Positions 35,803 through 45,166 of a stretch of 64,000 nt of DNA are shown here, piece by piece. Made by a program: the position numbers and the translations under genes. The notes beneath the pieces were generated by a model that was given only the letters and a program-made list of their open reading frames with translations, did no database searches and was not told the origin of the DNA. Positions within the stretch are counted from its first letter, which is position 1, and each line of letters begins with the position of its first letter. The DNA is from Comamonas resistens (GTDB lineage: Bacteria; Pseudomonadota; Gammaproteobacteria; Burkholderiales; Burkholderiaceae_C): positions 4,464,001 to 4,528,000 of the forward strand of contig NZ_CP125947.1 in assembly GCF_030064165.1 (NCBI RefSeq), written 5' to 3'.

Positions 35803-36273
35803 ATGGGTTTGTTCAGCTTTATCAAAGAAGCCGGTGAAAAACTGTTTGGCGGCGGCGATGCACATGCCGCTACCCCATCCGAGGACTTGAATGTCAAGGC
35901 GGCCCAAGCCATTGCGGCCTATATCAATACCCAGAACCTGGGCGTTTCCAATCTGCAAGTGCAGTTTGACGGCTCCCAAGGCAAGGTGACCGTGCAGGGC
36001 GTAGCTCCCACTCAGGCTGCCAAGGAAAAGGTGACGCTGTGCTGCGGCAATGTGGCCAATGTCCAGTCCGTGGACAACCAGATGACCGTCACCAACCCAG
36101 AGCCCGAGGCCCAATACCACGACGTGGTGCGTGGCGACACCCTGTCGGCCATCTCCAAGAAGTACTACGGCGATGCCAACAAGTACAACGCCATCTTCGA
36201 GGCCAACAAGCCCATGCTGACCAGCCCCGACAAGATCTACCCCGGTCAGAAGCTGCGTATTCCTGCTCTGTAA
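35803..36273 (+). CDS. kbp: BON-LysM protein similar to the potassium-binding protein Kbp (YgaU)
   Basis: 156 residues from ATG 35803, with AAGGAG upstream; longer in-frame readings have no conserved leader. The start MGLFSFIKEAGEKLFGG closely resembles E. coli Kbp. A BON domain (about 30-95; LQVQFDGSQGKVTVQGVAPTQAAKEKV) precedes a C-terminal LysM domain (about 105-155; YHDVVRGDTLSAISKKYYGDANKYNAIFEAN). E. coli Kbp binds K+ in the cytoplasm. There is no signal peptide here either, so a cytoplasmic role is likely despite the LysM motif. Monocistronic, with its own terminator. Confidence 0.9.
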   Translation: MGLFSFIKEAGEKLFGGGDAHAATPSEDLNVKAAQAIAAYINTQNLGVSNLQVQFDGSQGKVTVQGVAPTQAAKEKVTLCCGNVANVQSVDNQMTVTNPEPEAQYHDVVRGDTLSAISKKYYGDANKYNAIFEANKPMLTSPDKIYPGQKLRIPAL

Positions 36274-36285
36274 CTGGAGCTTCTA

Positions 36286-36317
36286 CAAAAAAGCGCTCAA
36301 CAGAGCGCTTTTTCTTT
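36286..36317 (+). terminator. Intrinsic terminator after the LysM gene
   Basis: AAAAAGCGCTC (36288-36298) pairs with GAGCGCTTTTT (36303-36313) around AACA, followed by CTTTT. It ends 26 bases before galE. Confidence 0.88.
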
Positions 36318-36342
36318 TGGCACACGCACTAGACTCGCAATC

Positions 36343-37365
36343 ATGAAAACCTTGCTCACCGGCGGCGCCGGGTATATCGGCAGCCATACAGCCATTGAAT
36401 TGATCAGCCATGGCCACGAGGTCGTGATTTTCGACAACTTCAGCAACAGCCATCCTGAAGCGGTGCGCCGTGTGGAGCAGATCGCCGGGCGCTCCATCCC
36501 GGTGATCCAGGCCGATGTCCGCGACCAGCAGGCACTGGAGTCTGCACTTGGGCAGCACGGCATAGACAGCGTGGTGCACTTCGCCGGCAAGAAAGCGGTG
36601 GGCGAGTCCGTGGCCCAGCCTGTGGACTACTACGACAACAATGTCAACGGCACGCTGGTACTGCTGCGTGCCATGAAGAACCACAATGTGCGCAAGCTGG
36701 TCTTCAGCTCTTCTGCCACCGTATACGGCTCACCACAGTATCTCCCGCTGGACGAGAAGCATGCAACCTCGGTGACCAACCCTTATGGTCGCAGCAAGCT
36801 GATGGTCGAGGAAATCCTGGCTGACCTATACCACTCCGATCCTCAATGGTCCTTGGCGGTATTGCGCTACTTCAACCCCATCGGTGCCCACGAGAGCGGC
36901 CTGATTGGCGAAGATCCATCCGACATTCCCAACAATCTGCTGCCTTACATTGCCCAGGTGGCCGTGGGTCGTCGCCAGCAGTTGCAGATTTTCGGGGGAG
37001 ACTACGACACGGTAGACGGCACGGGTGTGCGCGACTATATCCATGTGGTCGATCTGGCACGTGGCCATGTCAAAGCCCTGGAGAAACTGGCCGGCCTCAG
37101 CCAGCCCGAACTGCTGACAGTGAATCTGGGCACGGGCAATGGTTACAGCGTGCTGGAGGTTCTTCAGGCTTTCGAGAAAGCCTGCGGCAAGACTCTGCCA
37201 TACGCCATCACGGACCGTCGTCCTGGCGATGTCGCCAGCTGCTATGCCAACCCGGCCCATGCGCTGGCAACCCTGGGCTGGCAGGCCCAGCACAACCTGG
37301 ATGAGATGTGCGCCGATACCTGGCGCTGGCAAAGCCAGAACCCGAACGGCTATCGCTCAGCTTGA
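36343..37365 (+). CDS. galE: UDP-glucose 4-epimerase
   Basis: 340 residues. Interconverts UDP-glucose and UDP-galactose (often also the HexNAc forms). Motifs: LLTGGAGYIGSHTAIELISHG, LVFSSSATVYGSP (Ser of the triad), NPYGRSKLMVEEIL (catalytic Tyr/Lys), and LRYFNPIGAHESGLIGEDPSDIPNNLLPYI. Length is that of the E. coli enzyme. It lies downstream of the terminator of the LysM gene and is probably transcribed alone. It likely supplies Gal or GalNAc for the surface glycans encoded nearby. Confidence 0.97.
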   Translation: MKTLLTGGAGYIGSHTAIELISHGHEVVIFDNFSNSHPEAVRRVEQIAGRSIPVIQADVRDQQALESALGQHGIDSVVHFAGKKAVGESVAQPVDYYDNNVNGTLVLLRAMKNHNVRKLVFSSSATVYGSPQYLPLDEKHATSVTNPYGRSKLMVEEILADLYHSDPQWSLAVLRYFNPIGAHESGLIGEDPSDIPNNLLPYIAQVAVGRRQQLQIFGGDYDTVDGTGVRDYIHVVDLARGHVKALEKLAGLSQPELLTVNLGTGNGYSVLEVLQAFEKACGKTLPYAITDRRPGDVASCYANPAHALATLGWQAQHNLDEMCADTWRWQSQNPNGYRSA

Positions 37366-37386
37366 TAAAGCCTCTGCCCTGGCTTC

Positions 37387-37806
37387 TTACTGACTCCAGG
37401 GCAGGCCGCGCTTGCGCCAGCCGCCTAGCTGGCCACGCTGGCCTGCAGCATTCACATCGCCCTCGAAGCCTTCCAGGATGTTGTAGGCCTCGATTCCCAG
37501 GCCCGTAGCACGCTGGGCTGCCGCCACCGAGCGCACGCCGCTGCGGCACAGCAGCACCAGCTTTTTGCCTTCGGGCACGGCTGCACGCAGCTGGGCATCG
37601 AAATCCGCATTCATGGCCATACCCGGCCATTGCTTCCAGGCAACGGCGACCGCACCCGGCACCTTGCCCACCCACTCGCGCTCGGCATCGGTGCGCACAT
37701 CGACCAGGACGGCCTCGCCGCCTTGCACCCACTTCCAGGCCAGCTCGGCTGCGATATCGCCAGCATAGCCCTCGGCAGGCTCAATGGTTTCAGATACTGG
37801 ATTCAT
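37387..37806 (-). CDS. Rhodanese-like domain protein
   Basis: 139 residues from ATG 37806 with AAGGAC upstream (an ATG five codons earlier is possible). A single rhodanese fold: ELAWKWVQGGEAVLVDVRTDAEREWVG, then VLLCRSGVRSVAAAQRATGLG with the catalytic Cys in the CRSGVRS loop, and a C-terminal NILEGFEGD. Cytoplasmic single-domain rhodaneses transfer sulfane sulfur, but the acceptor here is unknown. It is 15 bases downstream of the metallopeptidase gene stop on the same strand, convergent with galE. Confidence 0.92.
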   Translation of the reverse strand: MNPVSETIEPAEGYAGDIAAELAWKWVQGGEAVLVDVRTDAEREWVGKVPGAVAVAWKQWPGMAMNADFDAQLRAAVPEGKKLVLLCRSGVRSVAAAQRATGLGIEAYNILEGFEGDVNAAGQRGQLGGWRKRGLPWSQ

Positions 37807-37836
37807 GGTCTGTCCTTGCATAGTGTGTAGTGCGCC

Positions 37837-38814
37837 TCAGTCCCAGCCGGGCAAAGGCCTGTCTCTCAAAGTTCTGCGCAATTGCTTCCAGTCGGGAAGC
37901 ATTTGCTCCACCACGGCCCAGAACTGCGGGCTGTGATCCATATGGTGCAGATGAGCGAGCTCATGAACCACCACATAGTCGATGATTTGCGGCGCATGCT
38001 GCATCAATCGCCAGTTCAGCCGAATCACGCCGGCACTGGTCGCACTGCCCCAGCGCGTGTTGGCACTGCTAAGGCGCAGCGCATTCCAGCGCACTCCCAT
38101 CCGGGGAGCATAGTGCAGCATACGCGCTGTGAAATGGGTGCGTGCTTCGCGCAGTATCCAGGCCTGTACCGCCGCGCGGACCTGTACGGGCGGCGCATCC
38201 GGCGCCAGCGGCAAATGCAGGCACTGCGCGCCATCCGCATGCTGCTCACGATAAGTCTGGCGGGTACGGACTGGATTGGATGACCCGCCCGTCAGGCACA
38301 GCCGCATGGGGACGCCCAAATAGTCGAGCAGACCGCCCTCCTGCCAGTGAATACGTGCCTCGTTCTTCAGCTGTTGGCGCTGACCGGCCTCCTGCAGCTT
38401 GCGCACAATCCAGCCGGCCTTGGTCTGCAACGCCGCTTCGATCTCGGCCATGCCCACCCAGCGCGGAGCGGTGACATCCAGCCCCTGGGCACTGACCGAA
38501 AATCCGATGCTGCGCCGTGCCGAGCGGCGCAGCAGATAGGCAATGGGTAGGCCTTGCAGATGCACGGCGTGGCTGGCCAGGGGATGAGCCGGCAACACCA
38601 CAGGCTCATCATCCTCTTCCAAATCAATAGCTGCTGCCGTTTTACCCGCCTGCGTTTGAGCGGGATTTTCCTCAAAATCCAGATCGGCTTGAAGCAAGGT
38701 CTGAGGCAAGGACGGTACTGGCGGCTTGCTCGCCCGCCGTCGAGGAATCAATTGCCCCCGTCCATCATCGACCACTGGCGGCACCAGCCATTGCCATGAT
38801 TGAAAGCCGACCAT
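37837..38814 (-). CDS. YgjP-like (DUF45/M48-related) metallopeptidase
   Basis: 325 residues from the codon at 38814 (MVGFQSWQWL); an earlier start at 38853 would begin inside a dispersed repeat, so it is disfavoured. The zinc motif VVHELAHLHHMDHSPQFW (HExxH plus downstream His) lies near residue 285, preceded by WGSATSAGVIRLNWRLMQ typical of YgjP proteins. An Asp/Glu/Ala-rich linker (about 50-85, EENPAQTQAGKTAAAIDLEE) is encoded by sequence resembling the AATAGCTG repeat of the intergenic regions. Substrate unknown. Member of a minus-strand envelope gene group with plsC upstream. Confidence 0.85.
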   Translation of the reverse strand: MVGFQSWQWLVPPVVDDGRGQLIPRRRASKPPVPSLPQTLLQADLDFEENPAQTQAGKTAAAIDLEEDDEPVVLPAHPLASHAVHLQGLPIAYLLRRSARRSIGFSVSAQGLDVTAPRWVGMAEIEAALQTKAGWIVRKLQEAGQRQQLKNEARIHWQEGGLLDYLGVPMRLCLTGGSSNPVRTRQTYREQHADGAQCLHLPLAPDAPPVQVRAAVQAWILREARTHFTARMLHYAPRMGVRWNALRLSSANTRWGSATSAGVIRLNWRLMQHAPQIIDYVVVHELAHLHHMDHSPQFWAVVEQMLPDWKQLRRTLRDRPLPGWD

Positions 38815-38816
38815 CA

Positions 38817-38890
38817 GGGATGCCGAGCAAGAGCCGCCTCGCGGCGAAGGCATCGTCCCCTGGGGGAAAGCGCGCAGCGGCTCAGGGGGA
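38817..38890. repeat. GC-rich dispersed repeat, copy 2
   Basis: GGGATGCCGAGCAAGAGCC at the left and GCGGCTCAGGGGGA at the right match copy 1 at 29023-29110 in the same orientation, with a shorter middle. It fills the gap between plsC and the metallopeptidase gene. Confidence 0.75.
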
Positions 38891-38893
38891 ACA

Positions 38894-39628
38894 TCAGTAC
38901 GCCTCAGGGTCCAGCCGCTGCATCTCGGCTTCGATCCAGGATTCGACCTCGGCCATCAGCTCGTCATGCTTGCGACCGGCCGACGAAATCGGCTTGCCGA
39001 TGGACACATCAACCATGCCCGGCTTCTTGACGAAGGCCTTGCGCGGCCAGCACTTGGCCGATGTCACGGCAATCGGCACCACGGGCGCGCCGGCCATGAT
39101 GGCCAGACGGGTGGCACCGGTCTTGTATTCGCCCACCTCGCCACGATTCACACGCGTGCCTTCTGGGAACATGATGACCCAGATACCCTGGTCCAGCAGA
39201 CGCTTGCCCTGCTCCACTACCTTGTGGAAGGCGCGCGAACGCTGGGCCCGGTCGATGTGGATCATGTCCAGCGCACCAATGGACCAACCGAAGAACGGCA
39301 CCTTCAGCAGCTCCTTCTTGAACACATAGGCCAGCGGACGCGGCATGATGGCCGGCATCAGGAAAGTCTCATAGGTGGACTGGTGCTTGACCAGCAGCAC
39401 CACACCCTGGCTCCCATCCGCAGGCAGGTTTTCCATGCCTTGCACACGGTACCGGACACCCATGATGACGCGGGCGCTGTCCACCGACAGCTTGAGCCAG
39501 GCACGCGCCACGCAATAGGCCTTGTCGGAGGAGCCACTGATCCACTTGGTCAGCAACACACCAAAGGTATAGGGAATAACGGTGACAGCCATCCACAGCA
39601 TGTGGAGGACGGAACGAATCAGGGACAT
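38894..39628 (-). CDS. plsC: 1-acyl-sn-glycerol-3-phosphate acyltransferase
   Basis: 244 residues. One N-terminal membrane segment (about 8-30), then the acyltransferase fold: VKHQSTYETFLMPAI carries the catalytic H-x4-D-like block (with Glu in the acidic position), FGWSIGALDMIHIDR, and the glycerol-phosphate block IMFPEGTRVNRGEVG. It makes phosphatidic acid at the inner membrane. The gmhB-plsC order matches many Burkholderiales; in those genomes glyQS often precedes gmhB. Confidence 0.9.
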   Translation of the reverse strand: MSLIRSVLHMLWMAVTVIPYTFGVLLTKWISGSSDKAYCVARAWLKLSVDSARVIMGVRYRVQGMENLPADGSQGVVLLVKHQSTYETFLMPAIMPRPLAYVFKKELLKVPFFGWSIGALDMIHIDRAQRSRAFHKVVEQGKRLLDQGIWVIMFPEGTRVNRGEVGEYKTGATRLAIMAGAPVVPIAVTSAKCWPRKAFVKKPGMVDVSIGKPISSAGRKHDELMAEVESWIEAEMQRLDPEAY

Positions 39629-39689
39629 GAGGGCAATCGATAGCAGGGGAGCATAACGCCTGCAAGGCGTACGAAATCAGCAAGAAACA

Positions 39690-39743
39690 TAGCAGCTAGC
39701 GCTGAATTTTCAAGCAGTTGAAGCTATTTTTACTTGAAATCCA
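39690..39743. repeat. AGCGCTT hairpin repeat, copy 3
   Basis: Between gmhB and plsC. Minus-strand reading shows TTTCAAG, AATAGCTT, GCTTGAAAATTCAGCGC and TAGCTGCTATG, the same words as other copies. Imperfect pairing between AGCTAGCGCT and the AGTTGAAGCT region. Confidence 0.45.
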
Positions 39744-39746
39744 GAA

Positions 39747-40334
39747 TCAATGCGAGCCGGGCGTCTCCTCTGCCGGTTGGGACACATCGCCATCTCCCAG
39801 CGGCAGCAGCGCGTTGACCACAGCCTGCAGATCGGCAAAACGCTCGCTACCCTCGGGAAGGACATCGCTGCCGCTTTCCACAAGGCGCCCCGTGGACTCC
39901 ACAAACATCAGGTGCGCGCCCAGGGCCTGTCCAGCCTGCAGATGCTCCACCCCGCTGCCAATGGCCCAGATTTCCGAGCCCCCGGCGCCATAGCGCTCTG
40001 CTATCTGCTGAAACAAGGCCGGGCGCGGCTTGCGGCAGGCACAATCCTCATCGGGCGCATGGGGGCAGAAGAACACGGCCTCCACACGCCCCCCGGCGGC
40101 CGCCAGTTCGCGGTGCATCTTGGCATGCACGGCATTGAGCTCGATCACGTCGAACAGTCCGCGGCCCAGACCGGGCTGATTGGTCACCACCACCACATGC
40201 CAGCCCGCACGATTGAGGCGTGAAACCGCTTCCAGCGCACCAGGCACAGCCACCCATTCATCAGGACGGCCGATGAAACCATGGTCCCCCCACTGATTGA
40301 GGGTGCCATCACGGTCAAGAATCGCAATCTTCAT
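39747..40334 (-). CDS. gmhB: D-glycero-beta-D-manno-heptose-1,7-bisphosphate 7-phosphatase
   Basis: 195 residues, HAD-superfamily phosphatase. The N-terminal ILDRDGTLNQWGDHGF has the DxD nucleophile; VVVTNQPGLGRG is motif II; the zinc-binding loop CPHAPDEDCACRKP is characteristic of GmhB; KPRPALFQQIAERYG follows. It produces heptose-1-phosphate for ADP-heptose of the LPS inner core. Usual length. Downstream of the fabB terminator, so probably its own promoter, with plsC after it. Confidence 0.93.
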   Translation of the reverse strand: MKIAILDRDGTLNQWGDHGFIGRPDEWVAVPGALEAVSRLNRAGWHVVVVTNQPGLGRGLFDVIELNAVHAKMHRELAAAGGRVEAVFFCPHAPDEDCACRKPRPALFQQIAERYGAGGSEIWAIGSGVEHLQAGQALGAHLMFVESTGRLVESGSDVLPEGSERFADLQAVVNALLPLGDGDVSQPAEETPGSH

Positions 40335-40358
40335 GAGTGTGACGAGTGTGAATGACAG

Positions 40359-40392
40359 AAAAAAGCCCGCTTAGCAAACGGCCAAGCGGGCT
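40359..40392 (-). terminator. Intrinsic terminator after fabB
   Basis: On the minus strand AGCCCGCTT (complement of 40384-40392) pairs with AAGCGGGCT (complement of 40364-40372) around an 11-base loop and runs into TTTTTTC. Confidence 0.85.
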
Positions 40393-40412
40393 GGCTTTCA
40401 CGCGACGCAGAC

Positions 40413-41636
40413 TTATTGACCTTCCCAGCGCTGGAGCACCAGGGAGGCATTGGTGCCGCCAAAACCGAAGCTGTTGGACAGCACGGTCTTGAGTTCGGCA
40501 TCGCGGGTCTTAGTGACCAGAGGCATATCGCCCAGCAGCGGATCGGGCGTTTCCACATTGGCCGACCCGGCGATAAAGCCCTTGTCGAGCATGATCAGGC
40601 AGTAGATCGCCTCTTGCACGCCCGTGGCGCCCAGCGAGTGACCGGTCAGCGACTTGGTGCTCGAGAACGGAGGCACCTTGTCACCGAACAGCTCGCGCAT
40701 GGCACGCACTTCCTGCATATCGCCCACGGGGGTCGATGTGCCGTGCGTGTTGATGTAGTCGATGGGCGCATCCACGGTTTCCATGGCCTGCTTCATGCAG
40801 GCGATGGCGCCGTCGCCCGAAGGGGCCACCATGTCCTCACCGTCGCTGGTGGCGCCAAAGCCCACCACTTCGGCCAGGATGTGGGCACCGCGCGCCAGCG
40901 CATGTTCTAGGCTCTCCAGCACCACGGCGCCGCCGCCGCCGGCGATCACGAAGCCGTCACGGTTGGCATCGTAAGCACGCGAAGCCTTTTCGGGCGTCTC
41001 GTTGTACTTGCTGGACATGGCACCCATGCCATCGAACAGTAGCGACATGCCCCAGGACAGCTCTTCACCGCCGCCCGCAAACATCACGTCCTGCATGCCC
41101 CAGGCGATCTGTTGGGCCGCAGCGCCAATGCAGTGGGCCGAGGTCGAGCAAGCCGAGGTGATGGAGTAGTTGATGCCCTTGACCTTGAAATTGGTCGCTA
41201 GGCAGGCCGAGACCGTAGAGCTCATGCAGCGCGTGACCTGATAGGGCCCCACGCGGCGAATGCCTTTTTCACGCAGCGTGTCGGCCGCTTCGATCTGGTT
41301 GGCGGGCGAGCCGCCGCCCGAGCCCATGATCAGGCCGGTGCGCGGGTGGCTCACCTGCTCTGGCGTCAGACCCGACTGCTTGATCGCGTCCTCGAGGGCA
41401 ATCTGCGAATAGGCCGCAGCGTCACCCATGAAGCGCAGTTGCTTGCGGTCGATGCGTGCCTCGATATCGATCTCGGGAATACCCGCCACCTGCGAGCGCA
41501 TGCCCAGTTCCGTGAACTGGGGCATGGCCTTGATGCCCGAGCGGCTCGCGCGCAGCGAGGCCTCCACTGTTGCCAGATCGTTGCCGATGCACGAGACAAT
41601 GCCCGCGCCGGTGATGACTACCCGCTTCTTGCTCAT
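40413..41636 (-). CDS. fabB: Beta-ketoacyl-ACP synthase I
   Basis: 407 residues, thiolase-fold condensing enzyme of fatty-acid elongation, needed with FabA for unsaturated fatty acids. Active-site Cys in [16 protein letters not shown] (about 163), His in [13 protein letters not shown] (about 298) and His in [16 protein letters not shown] (about 333); Lys in STKSL. The start shares ATGA with the fabA stop, giving the classical fabA-fabB operon, and a strong terminator follows. Confidence 0.97.
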   Translation of the reverse strand: MSKKRVVITGAGIVSCIGNDLATVEASLRASRSGIKAMPQFTELGMRSQVAGIPEIDIEARIDRKQLRFMGDAAAYSQIALEDAIKQSGLTPEQVSHPRTGLIMGSGGGSPANQIEAADTLREKGIRRVGPYQVTRCMSSTVSACLATNFKVKGINYSITSACSTSAHCIGAAAQQIAWGMQDVMFAGGGEELSWGMSLLFDGMGAMSSKYNETPEKASRAYDANRDGFVIAGGGGAVVLESLEHALARGAHILAEVVGFGATSDGEDMVAPSGDGAIACMKQAMETVDAPIDYINTHGTSTPVGDMQEVRAMRELFGDKVPPFSSTKSLTGHSLGATGVQEAIYCLIMLDKGFIAGSANVETPDPLLGDMPLVTKTRDAELKTVLSNSFGFGGTNASLVLQRWEGQ

Positions 41637-42154
41637 GCTGCCTTACCTTGGCCGTCTTCACGCAGGAACAGACCCACGCGCAGGTCATTGGCCACGTAGA
41701 TTTCCTTGCCATCGGCCAGCAGGCGTGCGTCGCCAATGGCCATGTTCAGCTTGCGCTTGATCACACGCTTGATATCAATTTCGTATGTCACCAGTTTGAC
41801 ATCAGGGCCCACTTCACCCGTGAACTTGACCTCACCGGCGCCCAGAGCGCGACCACGACCGGGCAGACGCAGCCAGGTCAGGTAAAAGCCGATCAGCTGC
41901 CACATGGCATCCAGGCCCAGACAGCCGGGCATGACGGGGTCGCCCTGGAAATGGCAGTCAAAGAACCACAGATCGGGCTTGACGTCCAGTTCGGCCACGA
42001 TCTTGCCCAGGCCATGGGCGCCACCGTCGGCGTCAATATGCGTGATGCGGTCGAACATCAGCATGGGAGGCAGGGGCAGACGGCCGCTATCGGCGCCAAA
42101 CAGCTTGCCCTCACCAGAGGCGATCAGTTGTTCGTAGGAAAAAGATTCAGCCAT
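41633..42154 (-). CDS. fabA: 3-hydroxydecanoyl-ACP dehydratase/isomerase
   Basis: 173 residues from ATG 42154 ([10 protein letters not shown]). Hot-dog fold; dehydrates 3-hydroxydecanoyl-ACP and isomerises trans-2 to cis-3-decenoyl-ACP, the branch to unsaturated fatty acids. The active His lies in [17 protein letters not shown] and the Asp in [14 protein letters not shown]. First gene of fabAB, translationally coupled to fabB. It sits where glyQS is often found in relatives, between lnt and gmhB. Confidence 0.97.
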   Translation of the reverse strand: MAESFSYEQLIASGEGKLFGADSGRLPLPPMLMFDRITHIDADGGAHGLGKIVAELDVKPDLWFFDCHFQGDPVMPGCLGLDAMWQLIGFYLTWLRLPGRGRALGAGEVKFTGEVGPDVKLVTYEIDIKRVIKRKLNMAIGDARLLADGKEIYVANDLRVGLFLREDGQGKAA

Positions 42155-42383
42155 TCTCTCAATTGCTCCACGGCAGCCCATGGGAGCTACCTGTTACTTT
42201 ATTCGGGGATCTGCAGTTCACACCCCAGCGGGGCGGTACAACCGGGCATTATCAAGGCTGGCACGCATGGCTGGCCCACAATACCCATGATCAGGCCCGA
42301 AACTCTGCCACAAATGGCGTGAGCCTTGATGGCAGTCGTGCATTTTCCCGGTAGCGGACTCCGCCATAGCCTCGGCTCAACCC

Positions 42384-44027
42384 TCAGCCGCGCATACGGC
42401 GCGCACCCAGCCAGGCCACGCCACAGATCAGCAGGCACAGCAGCGTCAGCGGCACCAGGCCCAGGGCATGAACCCAGCGCGCATAGGGCGTCATGCCTTC
42501 GCGGCCTTGAACCCGGGCTGAAAGCACGGCCCGCTCGAAAGGCGCCAGGGCACTGACCACCCTGGCTTTGTGGTCGATGACCACGGTTGCACCAGTATTG
42601 GTCGCACGCAGCATGGGACGCTCGAATTCCAGCGCCCGCATGCGGCTGATGTTCAGGTGTTGGTCAATCGCCACGGAGTCGCCAAACCAGCCGATATTGC
42701 TCAGATTGACCAGCACCGTAGGCGCGGTCGACGCGCTGCCGAAATGGGCAGCCAGCTCCTCGCCAAACAAGTCTTCGTAGCAGATATTGGGTGACAGATG
42801 CTCTCCAGCCCAGCTCATCGAAGCCTGGCCCAGCGCACCACGGTTGAAGTCCCCCAGCGGGATGTTCATGAGGTCGGTAAACCAGCGGAACATGGGCGGA
42901 ATGAACTCGCCGAACGGCACCAGATGGTGTTTGTCGTACTGGTAAGGCTGGGTCTGCCCGGGCATCCAGCCTTCCACGGTGTTGGTGTAGCCGGCCTCCA
43001 GATTGCCCAGCGGAATACCAATCAGCGCAGCCTGCCTGCCGCCGCTCTTCACAAAGGGTTGGCGCACAAAGTCCAGGTAATCTGCAGGCAGTTGCTGAGG
43101 CAGCAGGGGAATGGCAGTCTCGGGCGCCACCACCAATTGAGCCTTGGAGTCATGCAGCTGCTGGGCATACCAGCGCAGCGCCACGATCACACCCGAGCCC
43201 AGCTCAAATTTTTCATCCTGCGGAATATTGCCCTGCAGCAACTCCACGCTCAGCCCTGGCTGCCCGGCAGGGGCTTGCAGGCTTTCGCTACGCGCCCACC
43301 ACAACCCGCCCCAGACCAGCACCAACGCGGCCAAGCTGGCCAGCACAGGCTTCAGATGCAGCTTGCCTGGCTGTACCCGCGCGCGCCCGACCAGCAGCGC
43401 CAGCCAGGCGGCGATCCAGGCCGCCACAAAGCCCGTGCCGTAAACGCCGATCCAGCGCGGCAGCACGGATAGCGGGCCTTCCACATGGGCATAACCGCCC
43501 GCCCCCCAGGGAAAGCCTGTCCACAGCCAGCCCCGTGCCAGCTCGGCCAAGGTCCACAGCGCAGCAAAAACCATAGCTGCAAGCGCTGATGGGACATGGG
43601 AAATACGCTTGAAGAACCAGGAAACAATCGCGTAATAACCGCCCAGAAAAGCCGCCAGCGCCAGCACTGCGGCCACGGCCAGTGGCGCGGCCAGACCGCC
43701 ATAGGTGTGCATGGAGATGAACAGCCACCAGAAAGTGGCCGCCAACCAGGCCGTGGCAAACGCCCAGCCGCGCAGAGCCGCCCTGCTCGCTGTGGGCGCC
43801 AGCAGCAGCGCATGGACCAGCACGGCCAGAGACAGTATCTGCAGCCACCACAGCGGACGGCCATAGCCGCCCACCATGGTCAGCCAGCCATCGCCCTGAC
43901 CGCGCGCCCAGGGCCATGCCAGCGAAAACGCCTGCAAGGCACCGGCCACGGCCAGCAGCAGCACGCCCAGCCAGCCTTGAGGTCTGAAAGCCGGCGAGCG
44001 GACGGATGTGACGGCGTTAGGGTTCAT
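42384..44027 (-). CDS. lnt: Apolipoprotein N-acyltransferase
   Basis: 547 residues from ATG 44027 (MNPNAVTSVRS); an upstream TTG is less likely. N-acylates the diacylglyceryl-Cys of lipoproteins in the inner membrane. About six N-terminal membrane segments, then a nitrilase-like periplasmic domain (about 235-495) with VVAPETAIPLLP (Glu), a Lys in the following strand, and NICYEDLFGEELA (Cys). A last membrane segment (LGLVPLTLLCLLICGVAWLG) closes the chain. Follows corC by 66 bases. Confidence 0.96.
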   Translation of the reverse strand: MNPNAVTSVRSPAFRPQGWLGVLLLAVAGALQAFSLAWPWARGQGDGWLTMVGGYGRPLWWLQILSLAVLVHALLLAPTASRAALRGWAFATAWLAATFWWLFISMHTYGGLAAPLAVAAVLALAAFLGGYYAIVSWFFKRISHVPSALAAMVFAALWTLAELARGWLWTGFPWGAGGYAHVEGPLSVLPRWIGVYGTGFVAAWIAAWLALLVGRARVQPGKLHLKPVLASLAALVLVWGGLWWARSESLQAPAGQPGLSVELLQGNIPQDEKFELGSGVIVALRWYAQQLHDSKAQLVVAPETAIPLLPQQLPADYLDFVRQPFVKSGGRQAALIGIPLGNLEAGYTNTVEGWMPGQTQPYQYDKHHLVPFGEFIPPMFRWFTDLMNIPLGDFNRGALGQASMSWAGEHLSPNICYEDLFGEELAAHFGSASTAPTVLVNLSNIGWFGDSVAIDQHLNISRMRALEFERPMLRATNTGATVVIDHKARVVSALAPFERAVLSARVQGREGMTPYARWVHALGLVPLTLLCLLICGVAWLGARRMRG

Positions 44028-44093
44028 AAGCAAGAGACGAGCGCCAACAAGACCCCCCAGGCCGGAGGCTGGGGAATGCAAGCATACGGGATA

Positions 44094-44975
44094 TCAGTTT
44101 TTGACCAGGCTGTCGGGCGACGGGTCGCGCACCACCTTGAACCAGCGCACGGCGCCGCCCTTGGTGTGCAGCACGGTGAACTCCAGCCCACCCAGGTGAA
44201 TCTGCTCGCCCCGTTTGGGCACATGGCCAATCTCATGGGCGATCAGGCCGCCTATGGTGTCGAACTCCTCATCGGGGTCGCTGGCATGCAAACGGGTTCC
44301 GAACTCCTGGCTCACATGCTCGACACTTGCATCACCGGCCACGCGATAACTGTTGTCGGCCAGGGCAAAGATATCGCCCTCGTCTTCGGGGATGTCGAAC
44401 TCGTCCTCAATCTCGCCCACGATTTCTTCGAGCACGTCTTCAATCGTCACCAAGCCCGCCACACGGCCGAATTCGTCGATGACGATGGCCAGATGGTTGC
44501 GGTTGGCGCGAAACTCGCGCAGCAGATCGTTGAGGCCCTTGCTCTCCGGCACGAAGACGGCCGAGCGCACCAAAGCACGGATATTGAGCGTGGGAGAGCG
44601 CTGCAGCTTGAGCAAATCCTTGGCCATGAGAATGCCAATGATGTTCTCGCGCTCACCTTGATACACCGGAAAGCGCGAATGTGCCGTGGTGATGACCTGA
44701 TGCAGGATTTCTTCAAACGGAGCGTCGATATTGATGAGATCCATGCGTGGCGCAGCCACCATGACTTCTCCGGCGCTCATGTCGGCCATGCGGATCACGC
44801 GCTCAAGCATGACGCGGGACTCGGTGCCGATGACCTGGTTGTCTTCGGCTTCGGCCAGGGTTTCGATCAGTTCATCGGGGGATTCCGGTGCCGGATGGAT
44901 GAACTCAGCCACCTTTTGCAGGAAGCTTCGCTTGTCTTCCTTCTCGGGAAGTCGCGCAGGATGGGGGTCAGACAC
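44094..44975 (-). CDS. corC: CBS-pair transporter-associated protein (HlyC/CorC family)
   Basis: 293 residues from GTG 44975 (SDPHPARLPEKEDKRSFLQK), chosen by resemblance to relatives; a longer frame begins at 45065. Two CBS domains (about 75-190; SRVMLERVIRMADMSAGEVMVAAPRMDLI, AKDLLKLQRSPTLNIRALVR) and a C-terminal CorC/HlyC domain (about 205-290; SYRVAGDASVEHVSQEFG, FDTIGGLIAHEIGHVPKRGE). No N-terminal DUF21 membrane part, so it is a soluble CorC type, linked to Mg/Co efflux in E. coli. In operon with lnt. Confidence 0.9.
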   Translation of the reverse strand: MSDPHPARLPEKEDKRSFLQKVAEFIHPAPESPDELIETLAEAEDNQVIGTESRVMLERVIRMADMSAGEVMVAAPRMDLINIDAPFEEILHQVITTAHSRFPVYQGERENIIGILMAKDLLKLQRSPTLNIRALVRSAVFVPESKGLNDLLREFRANRNHLAIVIDEFGRVAGLVTIEDVLEEIVGEIEDEFDIPEDEGDIFALADNSYRVAGDASVEHVSQEFGTRLHASDPDEEFDTIGGLIAHEIGHVPKRGEQIHLGGLEFTVLHTKGGAVRWFKVVRDPSPDSLVKN

Positions 44976-45109
44976 TGTCTGGAGTGCAGGACGTGCGGTA
45001 GTCAAACAAGCCACCAAGAATAGCGGATTGTGTTGACACCTGGCTGGCAGCACTCCAAAAGCCATGGGCCGCTATCACATTGCGACAGCGGCCCATGCTC
45101 TTGATTCAT

Positions 45110-45166
45110 CTATTTTGATAGCTATCAGCGCTTGACAGGCAAGCGCCACAGCCATTTCAGCAATTA
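45110..45166. repeat. AGCGCTT hairpin repeat, copy 4
   Basis: TTTTGATAGCTATC, then GCGCTTG (45128-45134) pairing with CAAGCGC (45140-45146). It lies between the GNAT gene and corC and may terminate the GNAT transcript. Confidence 0.6.
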
